Positions 8,526 through 19,246 of a DNA stretch of 64,000 bases are shown piece after piece. The DNA comes from Chryseobacterium sp. FH1 (GTDB taxonomy: Bacteria; Bacteroidota; Bacteroidia; Flavobacteriales; Weeksellaceae). The notes beneath the pieces are model-generated. The model saw only the letters and a list, made by a program, of their open reading frames with translations, had not been told where the DNA came from and ran no database searches. A program made the position numbers and the translations under genes. The stretch's first letter is position 1. Every line of letters starts with the position of its first letter. The stretch lies in contig NZ_JPLZ01000008.1 in assembly GCF_000735135.1 (NCBI RefSeq), forward strand, positions 1 through 64,000, read 5' to 3'.

Positions 8526-10088
8526 TTATTCGTCGTTGCTCGTTCTCTTCGGCTCACGTGCAACTGGCCATTTCATTGGTTCGCCTTTTTCGTCGTTTGG
8601 CATCACTCTTTTTTCACGGCTTGTGAATTCTGGGTCTTCGGAAGCCATATAAGCTAAAGTGGCTGTCAGAATCACATTGTTCTTCAACTCATCAAAGACA
8701 ATTTTGTCATAAGTATCTTTGGTCGTGTGCCAAGTGTAACCGAAATAGCCCCAATTTAAAGAACTTAATGAAAATCCAGGAACACCAGCCGAAACAAAAG
8801 AAGCGTGGTCGGAACCGCCTCCACCAGGCATTCCCGGGAAGTTGGTCTTGATATTGTCCTTCACTTTTTTAGGAACCGCATCCAGCCATTTTCCGATGTA
8901 CGCGTAAGAATCTTTGAAACCTTGTCCGCTGATGTCCACCACTCTACCCGTTCCGTTGTCTTGATTGAAAACTGCCTGTACGCCTTTGATGATTTCAGGA
9001 TTGTCTACCACGAAACCACGTGAGCCGTTCAGTCCTTGTTCTTCGCTTCCCCAAAGTCCGACGATGATGGTCCGTTTGTTATTTGGATAATATTTTTTGA
9101 GTATTCGCATTGTTTCGAGCATCGTCAAAGTTCCCGTTCCGTTGTCCGTCGCACCTTGCGCGCCGTCCCAAGAATCGAGGTGAGCAGAAAGAATGATATA
9201 TTCGTTGGGTTTCTCTTTTCCTTTGATGATTCCGATGGTGTTGAAAGATTTCGCTTCTGGAAGCACTTTGGATTGCGCATCGATTTTGATTCTCGGTTTC
9301 GCACCTTTTTCCGCCATTCTGTAAAGCATTCCGTAATCTTCCAAATCAATATCGAACATTGGAATCTTTTTGGTCTTGGCTCCGAAAATACGGTTGGTGC
9401 TCATAATTCCCGTCCAGTTGGAAATGGCGATGCCCGATGCACCTGCTTTTTCCAGAGCTTCTGGCAACGTGTTGTTGTCGTAGCCAATCGTTTTGATATA
9501 GTCTTGAAAATCTTTGGTAGCCTGCTGTTTTTCGGCTTTCAGTTTGTCGTACAATTCCGGTGTTGCAAATTCCTTGATTTGCTCATCGGAACGACCAATT
9601 TTCTGATATTGCGCCATCAAAATAATTTTTCCTTTCACTGATGGTAACCATTTGTCAAACTCGGCTTTGGAAGTTACTTTGGGAAGAATCACGACTTCTG
9701 CTTCAACTGCTTTTTTGGTTGATGGACTCCAGGCTAATTGCGTTGCCGACAAAGTTTTTGTTCTTGGAAAAACCATATCCACGTGTGTGGTTCCACGTTG
9801 CCAACCTTTCCACGTTCCAAATTGCTGAAGGTTTGCTTCGATGCCCCAAGATTTCAGTTTATCGGCGGTGTAATTATTGGCAGAAAGCATTTCGGGGGTT
9901 CCGACCAATCTTGGTCCGATGCCGTCCAAAAGTTCGTAGGCCATATCCTCGAGTTGGGAATTGTTGTTGGCCTCGTTGACAAAACTTTCGACAATCGGAT
10001 TGAGTTTTTCTGTTGATTTGGTTTGAGCGTTAGAAAATTGGACTGCAAAGAAAACTGCAGACATCGTGAACAAAGTGTTTCGCTTCAT
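8526..10088 (-). CDS. Secreted M28-family metallopeptidase
   Basis: The protein has 520 residues with a signal peptide (cleavage after SNAQ near residue 22). A protease-associated-like region spans about 100-285. The M28 zinc peptidase domain follows with the expected ligands and base: His303 (SAHLDSWDG), Asp315 (TDNGTG), Glu349-Glu350 (GSEEQG), Asp377 (QDNGTG) and His454 (HTTKDTYD). The family removes N-terminal amino acids or dipeptides and works outside the cytoplasm; relatives include aminopeptidase S and plasma glutamate carboxypeptidase. The gene stands alone, divergent from nothing and separated by 391 bp from the CHAP gene upstream. Confidence 0.9.
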   Translation of the reverse strand: MKRNTLFTMSAVFFAVQFSNAQTKSTEKLNPIVESFVNEANNNSQLEDMAYELLDGIGPRLVGTPEMLSANNYTADKLKSWGIEANLQQFGTWKGWQRGTTHVDMVFPRTKTLSATQLAWSPSTKKAVEAEVVILPKVTSKAEFDKWLPSVKGKIILMAQYQKIGRSDEQIKEFATPELYDKLKAEKQQATKDFQDYIKTIGYDNNTLPEALEKAGASGIAISNWTGIMSTNRIFGAKTKKIPMFDIDLEDYGMLYRMAEKGAKPRIKIDAQSKVLPEAKSFNTIGIIKGKEKPNEYIILSAHLDSWDGAQGATDNGTGTLTMLETMRILKKYYPNNKRTIIVGLWGSEEQGLNGSRGFVVDNPEIIKGVQAVFNQDNGTGRVVDISGQGFKDSYAYIGKWLDAVPKKVKDNIKTNFPGMPGGGGSDHASFVSAGVPGFSLSSLNWGYFGYTWHTTKDTYDKIVFDELKNNVILTATLAYMASEDPEFTSREKRVMPNDEKGEPMKWPVAREPKRTSNDE

Positions 10089-10175
10089 ATCTTTTTATTT
10101 GATTCCGATAAAGATAGTAAAATCGGGAGAAAACTGGTCTTGGCGCTGGCTCAAAAATAACAAAAAAAGTGTTAA

Positions 10176-10200
10176 ACCATAAAAGTCACAAAAGAAAAAT
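10176..10200 (+). repeat. Half copy of the AAAAGTCACAAAAG repeat
   Basis: AACCATAAAAGTCACAAAAG plus AAAAAT closely matches the left arm of the element at 5035-5168. I find no matching right arm nearby, so this is a solo arm or a decayed element. Confidence 0.4.
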
Positions 10201-10260
10201 CAAAAATGCAAAGACTTTCAAAGTTTAAAAAAGATAATGATTTTCACCAATAAAGAACAT

Positions 10261-10479
10261 TTAACACAAAAGCCACCACAAATTAAAATTCTGAAGTTTC
10301 CCGTCTTTAAAATAAAATAAAAACGCATCGTCCGAAAGATGATTGAGATAAATTCTAAATCGTACTTCATTATTACTCACCGGTTCAACATCAAGCTGTG
10401 GAAATAGTTTTTTGAAATCTTTCAGCGTGGTCCTTTTATCTAAAATAATATGGTGTGACGGAATGCTGAAGTTATGATT
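10261..10479 (-). pseudogene. 72-codon continuation of the CHAP gene frame past its stop
   Basis: Immediately after the TAA that ends the CHAP protein gene (10480-10482), the same reading frame stays open for 72 codons and ends at TAA 10261-10263. The translation looks like real protein: it contains HHIILDKRTTLKDFKKLFPQ, VRFRIYLNHLSDDAFLFYF and NFNLWW, with no start codon of its own. The simplest reading is a nonsense mutation (or an in-frame deletion junction) that truncates a protein once about 380 residues long. Stop-codon readthrough or a sequencing error cannot be excluded. Confidence 0.5.
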
Positions 10480-11409
10480 TTACGCTTCTGCCCTGTCAAA
10501 AAGAACGATGTGATTGTTGGTTGAATATTCGATTCCTTTTTTGTAAATCGTTGTGATTTCACCATTGAAGTTTGAGAAATTACCCGCTTTCTCATTGTAT
10601 TTCCCATAGGTCTTCTCCATCCAAGGTCTGTCGAGCCATTCAAATGGGTTTCCGCATTCCCAAAGGTCTGTCTTTGTTGAATCTGTTTTCAATTTAGATA
10701 ATTTTTCAAAATCAACTTTATTAAGAATCAAATTGTTAGAATCAACTAAGGCATCTTTTATCTCAAGATATTTTGATGAAAATATATTGGGTTCTGCTTT
10801 TTCGGTTGATCCAGTTTCAGTTGTATCTTTTCGAAGCCAGCCAAGAACGCGGTCGTTTTTGATTTCCCATTTTCCGTTTTTAACTTCGAGCGGAAAAGTT
10901 TCTCTCGGCAGACTAAATGGTCCCGGATTTTGCTGAATAATTTCTATTTCATTGTCCGAAACTTTGGAGATAATCGCAACGTGGCCATAACGGTTGAACA
11001 GGCTTCCACTGAAAATTATCAAATCATTAACCTTAGGTTTTAAACGGCTTGAGTTCTGAAATTGCAACAATCCCCGTTTCTCATTCATCTCGCCATCTTT
11101 TAGTTTTCCGTCAAAAAAATCTTTGGCGTTGCCATAATTGTCGGGCATTTTGTGATGTAAGTATTCGTAATAATATCTTTTCACAAATTCTACACATTGG
11201 TATTTGAGGCCAAGATTGTAGCCATGTTTTGTCGTATTTCTTTCCTCCACGTGATTCACGCCACCATTGTAGTAAACCACAACACCATTCAAACTGTCTA
11301 GTTTCTGACCAACCTCATACTTCTGACTAAGATTAAATTTTTTGACCGACCAGTTAACCGACAGTATAATTACTAGAAAAACTGCAACTGCAACTATTTT
11401 TTTCTTCAT
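10480..11409 (-). CDS. CHAP-domain amidase/peptidase, probably C-terminally truncated
   Basis: The protein has 309 residues. An N-terminal hydrophobic segment (residues 4-20) is a signal anchor or signal peptide. The CHAP domain covers about 55-195: catalytic Cys72 in YQCVEF, His143 in YGHVAI and the IQQNPG strand expected to supply the third residue. CHAP enzymes cleave peptidoglycan peptides or related amides in the envelope; the glutathionylspermidine-amidase type is an alternative. Residues 200-309 form a second region I do not recognise. Its frame continues beyond the stop, as described in the adjoining entry, so the C-terminal domain may be cut short. The gene diverges from ligA. Confidence 0.72.
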   Translation of the reverse strand: MKKKIVAVAVFLVIILSVNWSVKKFNLSQKYEVGQKLDSLNGVVVYYNGGVNHVEERNTTKHGYNLGLKYQCVEFVKRYYYEYLHHKMPDNYGNAKDFFDGKLKDGEMNEKRGLLQFQNSSRLKPKVNDLIIFSGSLFNRYGHVAIISKVSDNEIEIIQQNPGPFSLPRETFPLEVKNGKWEIKNDRVLGWLRKDTTETGSTEKAEPNIFSSKYLEIKDALVDSNNLILNKVDFEKLSKLKTDSTKTDLWECGNPFEWLDRPWMEKTYGKYNEKAGNFSNFNGEITTIYKKGIEYSTNNHIVLFDRAEA

Positions 11410-11488
11410 TTTAAATGATATGCTTTTGGTAAAATTAATGAAATATTCTTTGGTTCATTATCAAATATAAGTTTTGTCAAAATCCATT

Positions 11489-11518
11489 TTTGAACTTTTA
11501 TTCTAATGCCTACATTTG
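11489..11518 (+). promoter_or_regulatory. ligA promoter
   Basis: TACATTTG at 11511-11518 is a perfect TAnnTTTG box, with TTTG at 11489-11492 18 bp upstream. It places the transcript start about 10 nt before the ligA ATG. Confidence 0.55.
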
Positions 11519-11528
11519 TAAAAATTAA

Positions 11529-13535
<2,007 letters not shown>

Positions 13536-13617
13536 AATAGATTCAATATACAAGATTTGAGAATCAAGATATTGGGATAGAAAAATTGATTTGACAAAAG
13601 TTGAAAATAAAGACAAA

Positions 13618-13745
13618 ACCCCTAGCCCCGATGGGAACGGCATCCTTTTTTGGCATTGCGATGGAATCGTGAGTTCAAAATGCTTCACGTCGCTCGCAAT
13701 GACAAAAAAGATATAGTGGACAGCGGGATTAAGCTCCTAAAATTG
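13618..13745 (+). repeat. Dispersed intergenic repeat, copy 2
   Basis: The left block reads TAGCCCCGATGGGAACGGCA, the right block GATATAGTGGACAGCGGGAT followed by AAGCTCCTAAAA. Between them is a 17-bp inverted repeat with one mismatch, CTTTTTTGGCATTGCGA (13645-13661) against TCGCAATGACAAAAAAG (13694-13710). It lies between the converging ligA and DUF5686 genes and could act as their shared transcript end. Confidence 0.6.
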
Positions 13746-13754
13746 ATTAAATTC

Positions 13755-16238
13755 TTAGTTCAAAAGTCCGAATTTCAGTTTGATTCCGAAGTTTTCTTTG
13801 AACACGGAAGTTTGATAATGCCCCAATCTGTAAGCGAAACCGACTCCGAAATTCCTGCCCAAAAATTGATTCCAAGTAACGCCAACTTCCTGATAATAGT
13901 GATCTAGCACTCGAAAACGGAACTGATGATCGGTTCTGTTTTTCAGATTTCCGATGGCAGATTGGTACTCCAACTCGATGGTGGAATATCTGAAACCCAA
14001 AGTCTTGAACCTCCAAGGCAAAAACTGCGACACTTGGAAAGCGACAAATCTATCGGCAAAAAAAGTTCCCGCAGGCATCGTGGTAAATGCCAAATTGTTG
14101 GGCGTGTTGATGTTTGAGTACCACTTGTTTAGGTTGACATCGGTTTGACCTGCAATCTCAAAATTTTTCCAAATGGGTGCATTTCCAGAAGAAATCCCAC
14201 CGAAAAGTTTGAAGTTGGTGTAGCCTATTTTCGTTCTGAAATGGTGGATTATCAAAGCGTCGAGTCTGTTGTAATCTAAGTTTCCGCCCAAGGCATCTAC
14301 GCCTTTTTCAAAATTGACGTACGCCTGAGGAAATCCTTTTTCAAATGTGTATTTCCCGCTTGGCGTCATTATATTTTTGTCGTTTGGAGAATATTTCAAT
14401 GAGAATGTGGAGCTTACATTATCAAATCTATTGCCCAGATCTTTGTATTGATAATCGAAAAGCGCCTGCTGTTTTTCCTTGTTTAGGGCAAGTCTCACGC
14501 TCAAAGAATTGGAAACATCGTACAAATAGGATGCGCCCCACTTTTGGTTTTTGTAAAAATTGTCGTTTTGCCAGTCCATATTCATATCTGCAATCTTCAT
14601 TCTCATATCCCATATCGTATTGCTGAATCTTCCTGCTACAAAGACATCATCCACATAATCTATCCTGAAAATGGAAGTTTTTTCCTGCGACAGTTTCACG
14701 TCCAAACCTAACCCGTATTTCCATTTTTTGTCTTTGAATCCGTAACCGAAATAGCCATCGGGAGAAAATGTTTTGTTGAATTTCTCATTCAATTTTACGC
14801 CTGCTCCCAAACGGAAACCTTGGTATTTGTCGTAGCTCAGAAATTTGGTCAAGTCGAAATCAATCATTTTGTAGCGGAGATTCCCTCGCAACAATTGCGT
14901 TAGAAAACCGAGCTTCTTCTCGAAATCGTGTTTTTCTACAAAGCTGTCAATCTGTGTGTAAGTCGCGCTTTCTCTTGCGGTAAGGCTGTCGGTTCTGTAT
15001 TTTTCGAGAAGACTTCCGTCTGAGTTTTTCATCTCTAGAGAATAGCCTTTGAAATCTGAAGCATTTTGAGATTCATTGACTTCAAAATCGAAAAATCGGT
15101 TTTTGACGTAGAGGTAATTTCCGAAAGTTTTGCTGTTGTATTTTTGTCTATCGGTCAGTTTTGCACCTTTTTTCAGGCTGTCGGTCTTCACGCTGTCTTT
15201 CTTGGATGTGTTGAAAGTCTGGTCGCCCATTTTGAGTTTGATGTCCTCATAATCCAAAAACCATTTGTTGCCGATAGGTTTCCATACGGAGACAATGTCG
15301 CCTTCGTTTCTTTTTTTGCTGGCACTTTCAAATTTCTTCAGGGCAAAACTTTCTGCATCGACATAGATTTTCCCGTTGAATTTTCTTGGATTTTGCTTTT
15401 TCTTATCTGTGATTTCTTTGAATTTGATGACGTAGGTTTTTCTGCCGTCCAACTGCAAAGTGTCCGACATATAGAAATTGAAAAGCTTTCTGTTTTCTTC
15501 TCTCAATTGTCGTGGTGTTCTGTTGAGATTTGAAATATTAATCGCCAACGCTTCATAAATTGGGTTTTTAAAACCAGACATTCTGTTGTCTATAATATTG
15601 GTTTTTTCACCGAATTTCTGCGAATATTTGTACTCTGTTGCTTTTTCCCAAAGGAACATTTGGCTTTCTTTCGAAGCGTTCAGAAAATCTTCGTTGATCA
15701 ATGAATCTTTCTTTTCGCTTTCTTTTTGTTTGAATTCCTTCTTGTCAATTTTCGATAGCGAATCTTGTCTTGAGGCCAAGAAATTTTTGAATGTATCAAT
15801 CGAATCCTTATCTACATCGATGGAAAATTTGGTGTAGGACTTAAAATTGTATGTGTCCAGAGATTTTGGCGAATTGTCTTTTGCTCTTTTATTAAGTTCA
15901 TCCAGAATCTTCAAAGCTCGCGGGTCACTTTTGTCGCTGATGATGACTTTTTCTATGTTGTTATTCTTTTCCGACGACGCAATCAAAGCAACATCCATTG
16001 ATTTTTTCACGTCAACCAAAGCATCATCAAAATTGCTGGCAAGGATTTCTACTTTTTTACATTTGGTTTTGAATGATAATTTGCCTTCAAAATCGGTTTT
16101 TCCTAGGAGATTGTCTTCGCAATAAACGGATGCATTTTCTATTTGTTTTTTGTCAGCTTTGCTGAAAACCTTTAATTGAGTTTGACCAAAAAATAAGATT
16201 GAAATAAAGAAAAATAGATGGGATAGAAGTTTAGTCAT
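13755..16238 (-). CDS. DUF5686 outer-membrane protein with carboxypeptidase-regulatory-like domain
   Basis: The protein has 827 residues. A signal peptide (LFFFISILFFGQTQ) is followed by a CarboxypepD_reg-like beta-sandwich (about 20-95, with ADKKQIENASVYCEDNLLGKTDFEGKL). The rest matches the layout of DUF5686 proteins: a charged middle section (QDSLSKIDKKEFKQKESEKK) and a long beta-barrel of alternating aromatic strands ending FGIKLKFGLLN. Such proteins are common in Bacteroidota outer membranes; the function is not established. The gene stands alone. The large open frames antisense to it are shadows. Confidence 0.8.
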   Translation of the reverse strand: MTKLLSHLFFFISILFFGQTQLKVFSKADKKQIENASVYCEDNLLGKTDFEGKLSFKTKCKKVEILASNFDDALVDVKKSMDVALIASSEKNNNIEKVIISDKSDPRALKILDELNKRAKDNSPKSLDTYNFKSYTKFSIDVDKDSIDTFKNFLASRQDSLSKIDKKEFKQKESEKKDSLINEDFLNASKESQMFLWEKATEYKYSQKFGEKTNIIDNRMSGFKNPIYEALAINISNLNRTPRQLREENRKLFNFYMSDTLQLDGRKTYVIKFKEITDKKKQNPRKFNGKIYVDAESFALKKFESASKKRNEGDIVSVWKPIGNKWFLDYEDIKLKMGDQTFNTSKKDSVKTDSLKKGAKLTDRQKYNSKTFGNYLYVKNRFFDFEVNESQNASDFKGYSLEMKNSDGSLLEKYRTDSLTARESATYTQIDSFVEKHDFEKKLGFLTQLLRGNLRYKMIDFDLTKFLSYDKYQGFRLGAGVKLNEKFNKTFSPDGYFGYGFKDKKWKYGLGLDVKLSQEKTSIFRIDYVDDVFVAGRFSNTIWDMRMKIADMNMDWQNDNFYKNQKWGASYLYDVSNSLSVRLALNKEKQQALFDYQYKDLGNRFDNVSSTFSLKYSPNDKNIMTPSGKYTFEKGFPQAYVNFEKGVDALGGNLDYNRLDALIIHHFRTKIGYTNFKLFGGISSGNAPIWKNFEIAGQTDVNLNKWYSNINTPNNLAFTTMPAGTFFADRFVAFQVSQFLPWRFKTLGFRYSTIELEYQSAIGNLKNRTDHQFRFRVLDHYYQEVGVTWNQFLGRNFGVGFAYRLGHYQTSVFKENFGIKLKFGLLN

Positions 16239-16405
16239 TTAGCTTTTATTAATGAAACAAAACTATTGATTAGAATGTTATAAAAATACTACGGAAAATA
16301 TAAACTTTTGTTAAAGATTTAACAGTTTCATTAATTAAAACCCTCACTTTTTATACAGTCCAAAAACTAATTTTTTTAATTCTAAAAACTTTATCCCCTA
16401 AATTT

Positions 16406-16966
16406 TTAAAGTTCGCGGATGACTTTGCAGGGATTTCCGACCGCTAAAACATTGGCAGGAATATCTTTGGTCACAACACTTCCCGCTCCTATCACCGTAT
16501 TGTCTCCAATCCTGACGCCAGGAAGAATGCTACAACCCGCGCCAATCCAGACATTATTTCCAACTGTAATTGGATAAGCATATTCCAAAGCTTTGTTGCG
16601 TTGCTCCACATCGAATGGATGACCGGCTGTGTAGAATCCGCAGTTGGGTGCAATCATCACGTTGTCTCCGAAAGTGACTTTTGCACAATCGAGAATCACG
16701 ACGTTGACGTTGGTGTAGAAATTCTCGCCAATCTCGATATTGTAGCCGTAGTCGCAGTAAAAAGGTTGCTCAATGTGGAACATTTTCCCGGTTTTGCCGA
16801 AGAGTTTTTTGATTAAGGTTTTTCTTTCTTTAAGCTTGGAAGGCTGGAGATGATTGTATTCAAAACAGAGGTCTTTAGCGATATTTCGTTCTTTGATGAG
16901 ATGTTTGTCGGAAGCGTCATAGATTTCTCCGCTCAGCATTTTTTCTTTTTCGTTCAGATTATTCAT
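16406..16966 (-). CDS. Sugar O-acetyltransferase (Maa/LacA/NodL type)
   Basis: The protein has 186 residues from ATG 16966. The start is chosen because the conserved N-terminus NEKEKMLSGEIYDASDKHL follows it and the promoter lies just upstream, excluding the ATG at 17020. A Mac-type N-terminal helix pair is followed by left-handed hexapeptide repeats (IEIGENFYTNVNVVILD, VGNNVWIGAGCSILPGVRIG, IGAGSVVTKDIPANVLAVGNP). The catalytic His is in the NCGFYTAGHPFD loop. It should transfer acetyl from acetyl-CoA to a sugar or cell-wall saccharide in the cytoplasm. Confidence 0.9.
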   Translation of the reverse strand: MNNLNEKEKMLSGEIYDASDKHLIKERNIAKDLCFEYNHLQPSKLKERKTLIKKLFGKTGKMFHIEQPFYCDYGYNIEIGENFYTNVNVVILDCAKVTFGDNVMIAPNCGFYTAGHPFDVEQRNKALEYAYPITVGNNVWIGAGCSILPGVRIGDNTVIGAGSVVTKDIPANVLAVGNPCKVIREL

Positions 16967-16989
16967 TGTATTTTTACTTTGATAATGGG

Positions 16990-17020
16990 CAAATTTATGA
17001 TGTTTGGCTGTTTTTATCAA
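16990..17020 (-). promoter_or_regulatory. Acetyltransferase promoter
   Basis: On the minus strand TTG (complement of 17018-17020) and TAAATTTG (complement of 16990-16997) are exactly 20 bp apart. The predicted transcript starts about 18-20 nt before the ATG at 16966. Confidence 0.6.
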
Positions 17021-17040
17021 TACTGATTTATAACCATTTT

Positions 17041-17769
17041 ATGATGAAGAATATTAATCTAATAATTATAATACTTTTTTTAATTAGTTGTAAAGACAAA
17101 TCTCTACACGAAATCAAAAAAGAAAATGACTATTATAAATTTAAAATGCAAATTTCTCCAAATGGTAAATATGAAATTTATAATTATTGCCGATTCGGAA
17201 CTTTTGCATTTAGCAGTGACATCTGTGGAAGTATAATTGTTGAAAGAGGAAAAAAATTCTCTGAGAGCGGGGGTTACAGAATTAATGGCGATATTCATTC
17301 TTGGAAAAATGACACTTTAATTATAAATCGATTTGACAACTATTTGGACCAACCACAGGATACAATTGTTCGAGTAAAATTTGAAAAATTCAAGGATTTA
17401 AATCTCAAGATATTAAATTATGGTGCGGTAAATTCAAGTGGAATGAAGGAATACAGCTTTGACTCTTTCAATCTTAATGACAAAGAAATCTGCTTGGAAA
17501 ATATTGAGAGAACTATGGGAGAAGATATAGAAAAAAATAAATGTTACGCATTAGGAAGTTTTGAAATTATTAATACTAAAGATAGCCTTAAGGAAATTAT
17601 TGTTAAAACCGTCGCTAAATCAATGAACTTTACATACGCAAATCCAGATGGAACTTATACTGAGAATTTACCTGAAATAAATGTTTTAAGTTTACATTTT
17701 AAACCAAAAAAAATAATGAAACCTATAAATACAAAAAGTTTGAAAGGTGTTTTTAATGATATTAAGTAA
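17041..17769 (+). CDS. Hypothetical lipoprotein
   Basis: The protein has 242 residues starting at the double ATG 17041/17044. The N-terminus is a lipoprotein signal ending in FLISC (lipobox Cys near residue 16). The rest is strongly charged and AT-rich in codon choice, with no domain I recognise; the segment MQISPNGKYEIYNYCRFG and a second half with VNSSGMKEYSFDSFN are compatible with a beta-rich periplasmic protein. It diverges from the acetyltransferase gene and ends 12 bp before the LuxR-type regulator gene, so the two may be cotranscribed. Function unknown. Confidence 0.65.
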   Translation: MMKNINLIIIILFLISCKDKSLHEIKKENDYYKFKMQISPNGKYEIYNYCRFGTFAFSSDICGSIIVERGKKFSESGGYRINGDIHSWKNDTLIINRFDNYLDQPQDTIVRVKFEKFKDLNLKILNYGAVNSSGMKEYSFDSFNLNDKEICLENIERTMGEDIEKNKCYALGSFEIINTKDSLKEIIVKTVAKSMNFTYANPDGTYTENLPEINVLSLHFKPKKIMKPINTKSLKGVFNDIK

Positions 17770-17781
17770 ACTTTTCTTAAA

Positions 17782-18543
17782 ATGAAAACCATCCAATCCG
17801 ACCTCAACGAAAAACTCCTCCAACAAGAATTCTCTTCTACCATCGAAGGCCAAAACCAACAACTTCAAAAATGTCAAGAAATTGCACAGAATTTTGTTGA
17901 ATTGGAAAATGGAATTGCTGTTCTGAGCGACCTTCAAAATAATAAAAGTTATGTTTACTCAGGGAAATTGGCTGATGAGCTGGCGATTTTTCAGGATAAA
18001 GATTTTCAGGAAATTGAGAGCATTTGGGAGGAAGAACTTTTTGCCAAATTAAATGCTGAAGATGTCTTACAGAAGCATTTGCTGGAACTTCAGTTTTTTC
18101 AGTTCATCAAGACCATTCCGTTTGAGGAGCACAAAGATTATTGTGTGGTCAGCAGATTGAGAATTGCTGACAATCTAAACCAAAAAGCGATTTTCCACAA
18201 GATGTTTTACTTCACCAATGACAATGATAGAAATGTAGAACTGGCACTTTGTCTCTATCATTTTGATTTTTTGAATTCTTCGCTTCATCACGGGATGATT
18301 ATCAATACAGCGAATGGTTCGGTGATTCATCAGACGGAAGCTGGAAACTCTGCGTTTTTATCGGTTCGGGAAAAGGAAATTTTGAAGATGATTCAGGATG
18401 GAAAGCGAAGCAAGGAAATTGCCGAACTTCTTTTCATAAGTATCAATACCGTGAATCGGCACCGACAGAATATTCTTGAAAAACTGCGCGTCGGGAATAT
18501 GACGGAAGCTTGTGTGATGGCGACTAAATTGGGATGGATTTGA
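17782..18543 (+). CDS. LuxR-family transcriptional regulator
   Basis: The protein has 253 residues. The N-terminal 185 residues look like a PAS-type sensor domain found in Chryseobacterium regulators (VVSRLRIAD..MFYFTNDNDRNVELALCLYHFDF). The C-terminal 60 residues are a GerE/LuxR helix-turn-helix: LSVREKEILKMIQDGKRSKE followed by SINTVNRHRQNILEKL. It lacks the aspartate receiver of response regulators, so it probably senses a ligand or partner directly. Its targets are unknown; the lipoprotein gene upstream is the only close neighbour on the same strand. Confidence 0.8.
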   Translation: MKTIQSDLNEKLLQQEFSSTIEGQNQQLQKCQEIAQNFVELENGIAVLSDLQNNKSYVYSGKLADELAIFQDKDFQEIESIWEEELFAKLNAEDVLQKHLLELQFFQFIKTIPFEEHKDYCVVSRLRIADNLNQKAIFHKMFYFTNDNDRNVELALCLYHFDFLNSSLHHGMIINTANGSVIHQTEAGNSAFLSVREKEILKMIQDGKRSKEIAELLFISINTVNRHRQNILEKLRVGNMTEACVMATKLGWI

Positions 18544-18622
18544 GTGGGAGGGTTTGGGAGTTGGAGTGTGGGAGAGTTGGAGAGTATTTTGAGGGATTTG
18601 GGAGTGTTGAAAGATGATAGAA

Positions 18623-18720
18623 TCCCATAGCCCTGATTGTAGTGGAAATCCCACAGCAGGAGATGGACAAAGCGTAGGCGCGAGGAATTGCAACGGAAAG
18701 CAGGTTCCCGGCTCCTGAAA
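18623..18720 (+). repeat. Dispersed intergenic repeat, copy 3
   Basis: The left block reads TAGCCCTGATTGTAGTGGAA then ATCCC, and the right block GAATTGCAACGGAAAGCAGG then TTCCCGGCTCCTGAAAA. It has the same layout as copies 1 and 2, in the same orientation, and again follows the end of a plus-strand gene. Confidence 0.55.
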
Positions 18721-18727
18721 ATTTGGT

Positions 18728-19132
18728 TTATTGTTTTTCTGATTGGACATCTTTGAGGTCGATGTCTTTTAGTTTGGCTTCGATTTTTTCGACTTTTAGG
18801 TTTTGTCTGAGGTAGCCGAAGAGGCTCATATTCCAGTTGGCGACCCAAACCAAGGCGAAAAATGCGAGAAGATAACCGCGCCAATCGTCGTAAAGTAGCT
18901 TGTACTGCGTGATGACAAGGAATATAAGGCTGATGTAATGGCTGAAACAATATTCGCAAGTAAAAAGGTAAAAGAATTTTCTCTTCACGATTGACTGCGC
19001 ACTTCCGCAAACTTTTTGGCAATATTCTCTGGGTTCTCGGAAAATCTCTTCCTGGGTGACCGTCCAAACGATGCAAGAAATGGGGATTGCAATTAAAAAA
19101 AGATAAATAATTTGAGAATAAAGAGGCATCAT
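18728..19132 (-). CDS. Small multi-pass membrane protein of unknown function
   Basis: The protein has 134 residues from ATG 19132, chosen because the upstream in-frame ATG at 19210 adds a poorly conserved-looking 26-residue tail. Two to four hydrophobic helices are visible (IIYLFLIAIPISCIVWTV, FFYLFTCEYCFSHYISLIFL, YLLAFFALVWVANW). A CEYC motif sits in the second helix and an EYCQKVCG motif in the loop, so cysteine pairs could bind metal. The C-terminus is a charged helix (LKVEKIEAKLKDIDLKD). It is the last gene on the minus strand after emrB, 114 bp away. I do not recognise the family. Confidence 0.6.
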   Translation of the reverse strand: MMPLYSQIIYLFLIAIPISCIVWTVTQEEIFREPREYCQKVCGSAQSIVKRKFFYLFTCEYCFSHYISLIFLVITQYKLLYDDWRGYLLAFFALVWVANWNMSLFGYLRQNLKVEKIEAKLKDIDLKDVQSEKQ

Positions 19133-19246
19133 AATCTTGATTTTGAAGTGATTCGGAATTAGCAGATTAGCAGAAAAATTGATGCCAAAAAAACTCAGAA
19201 CCGTTTCCAATCCTGAGTTTTACACAATTAACTAAAAAAATAAATA

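Noticed and set aside
9036-9641. A 201-codon plus-strand open frame inside the M28 peptidase gene
   Set aside because: It is antisense to a gene with all catalytic motifs; its residues are the Phe/Arg/Val-rich pattern of a reverse-frame shadow.
10440-10643. A 67-codon minus-strand frame over the CHAP gene end
   Set aside because: It lies in a different frame from the CHAP protein and from its in-frame continuation, and shows no protein-like pattern.
18393-19076. A 227-codon minus-strand frame across the LuxR-type gene end and the small membrane protein gene
   Set aside because: It spans a repeat and overlaps two better frames; it is rich in His, Arg and Pro and has no recognisable domain.
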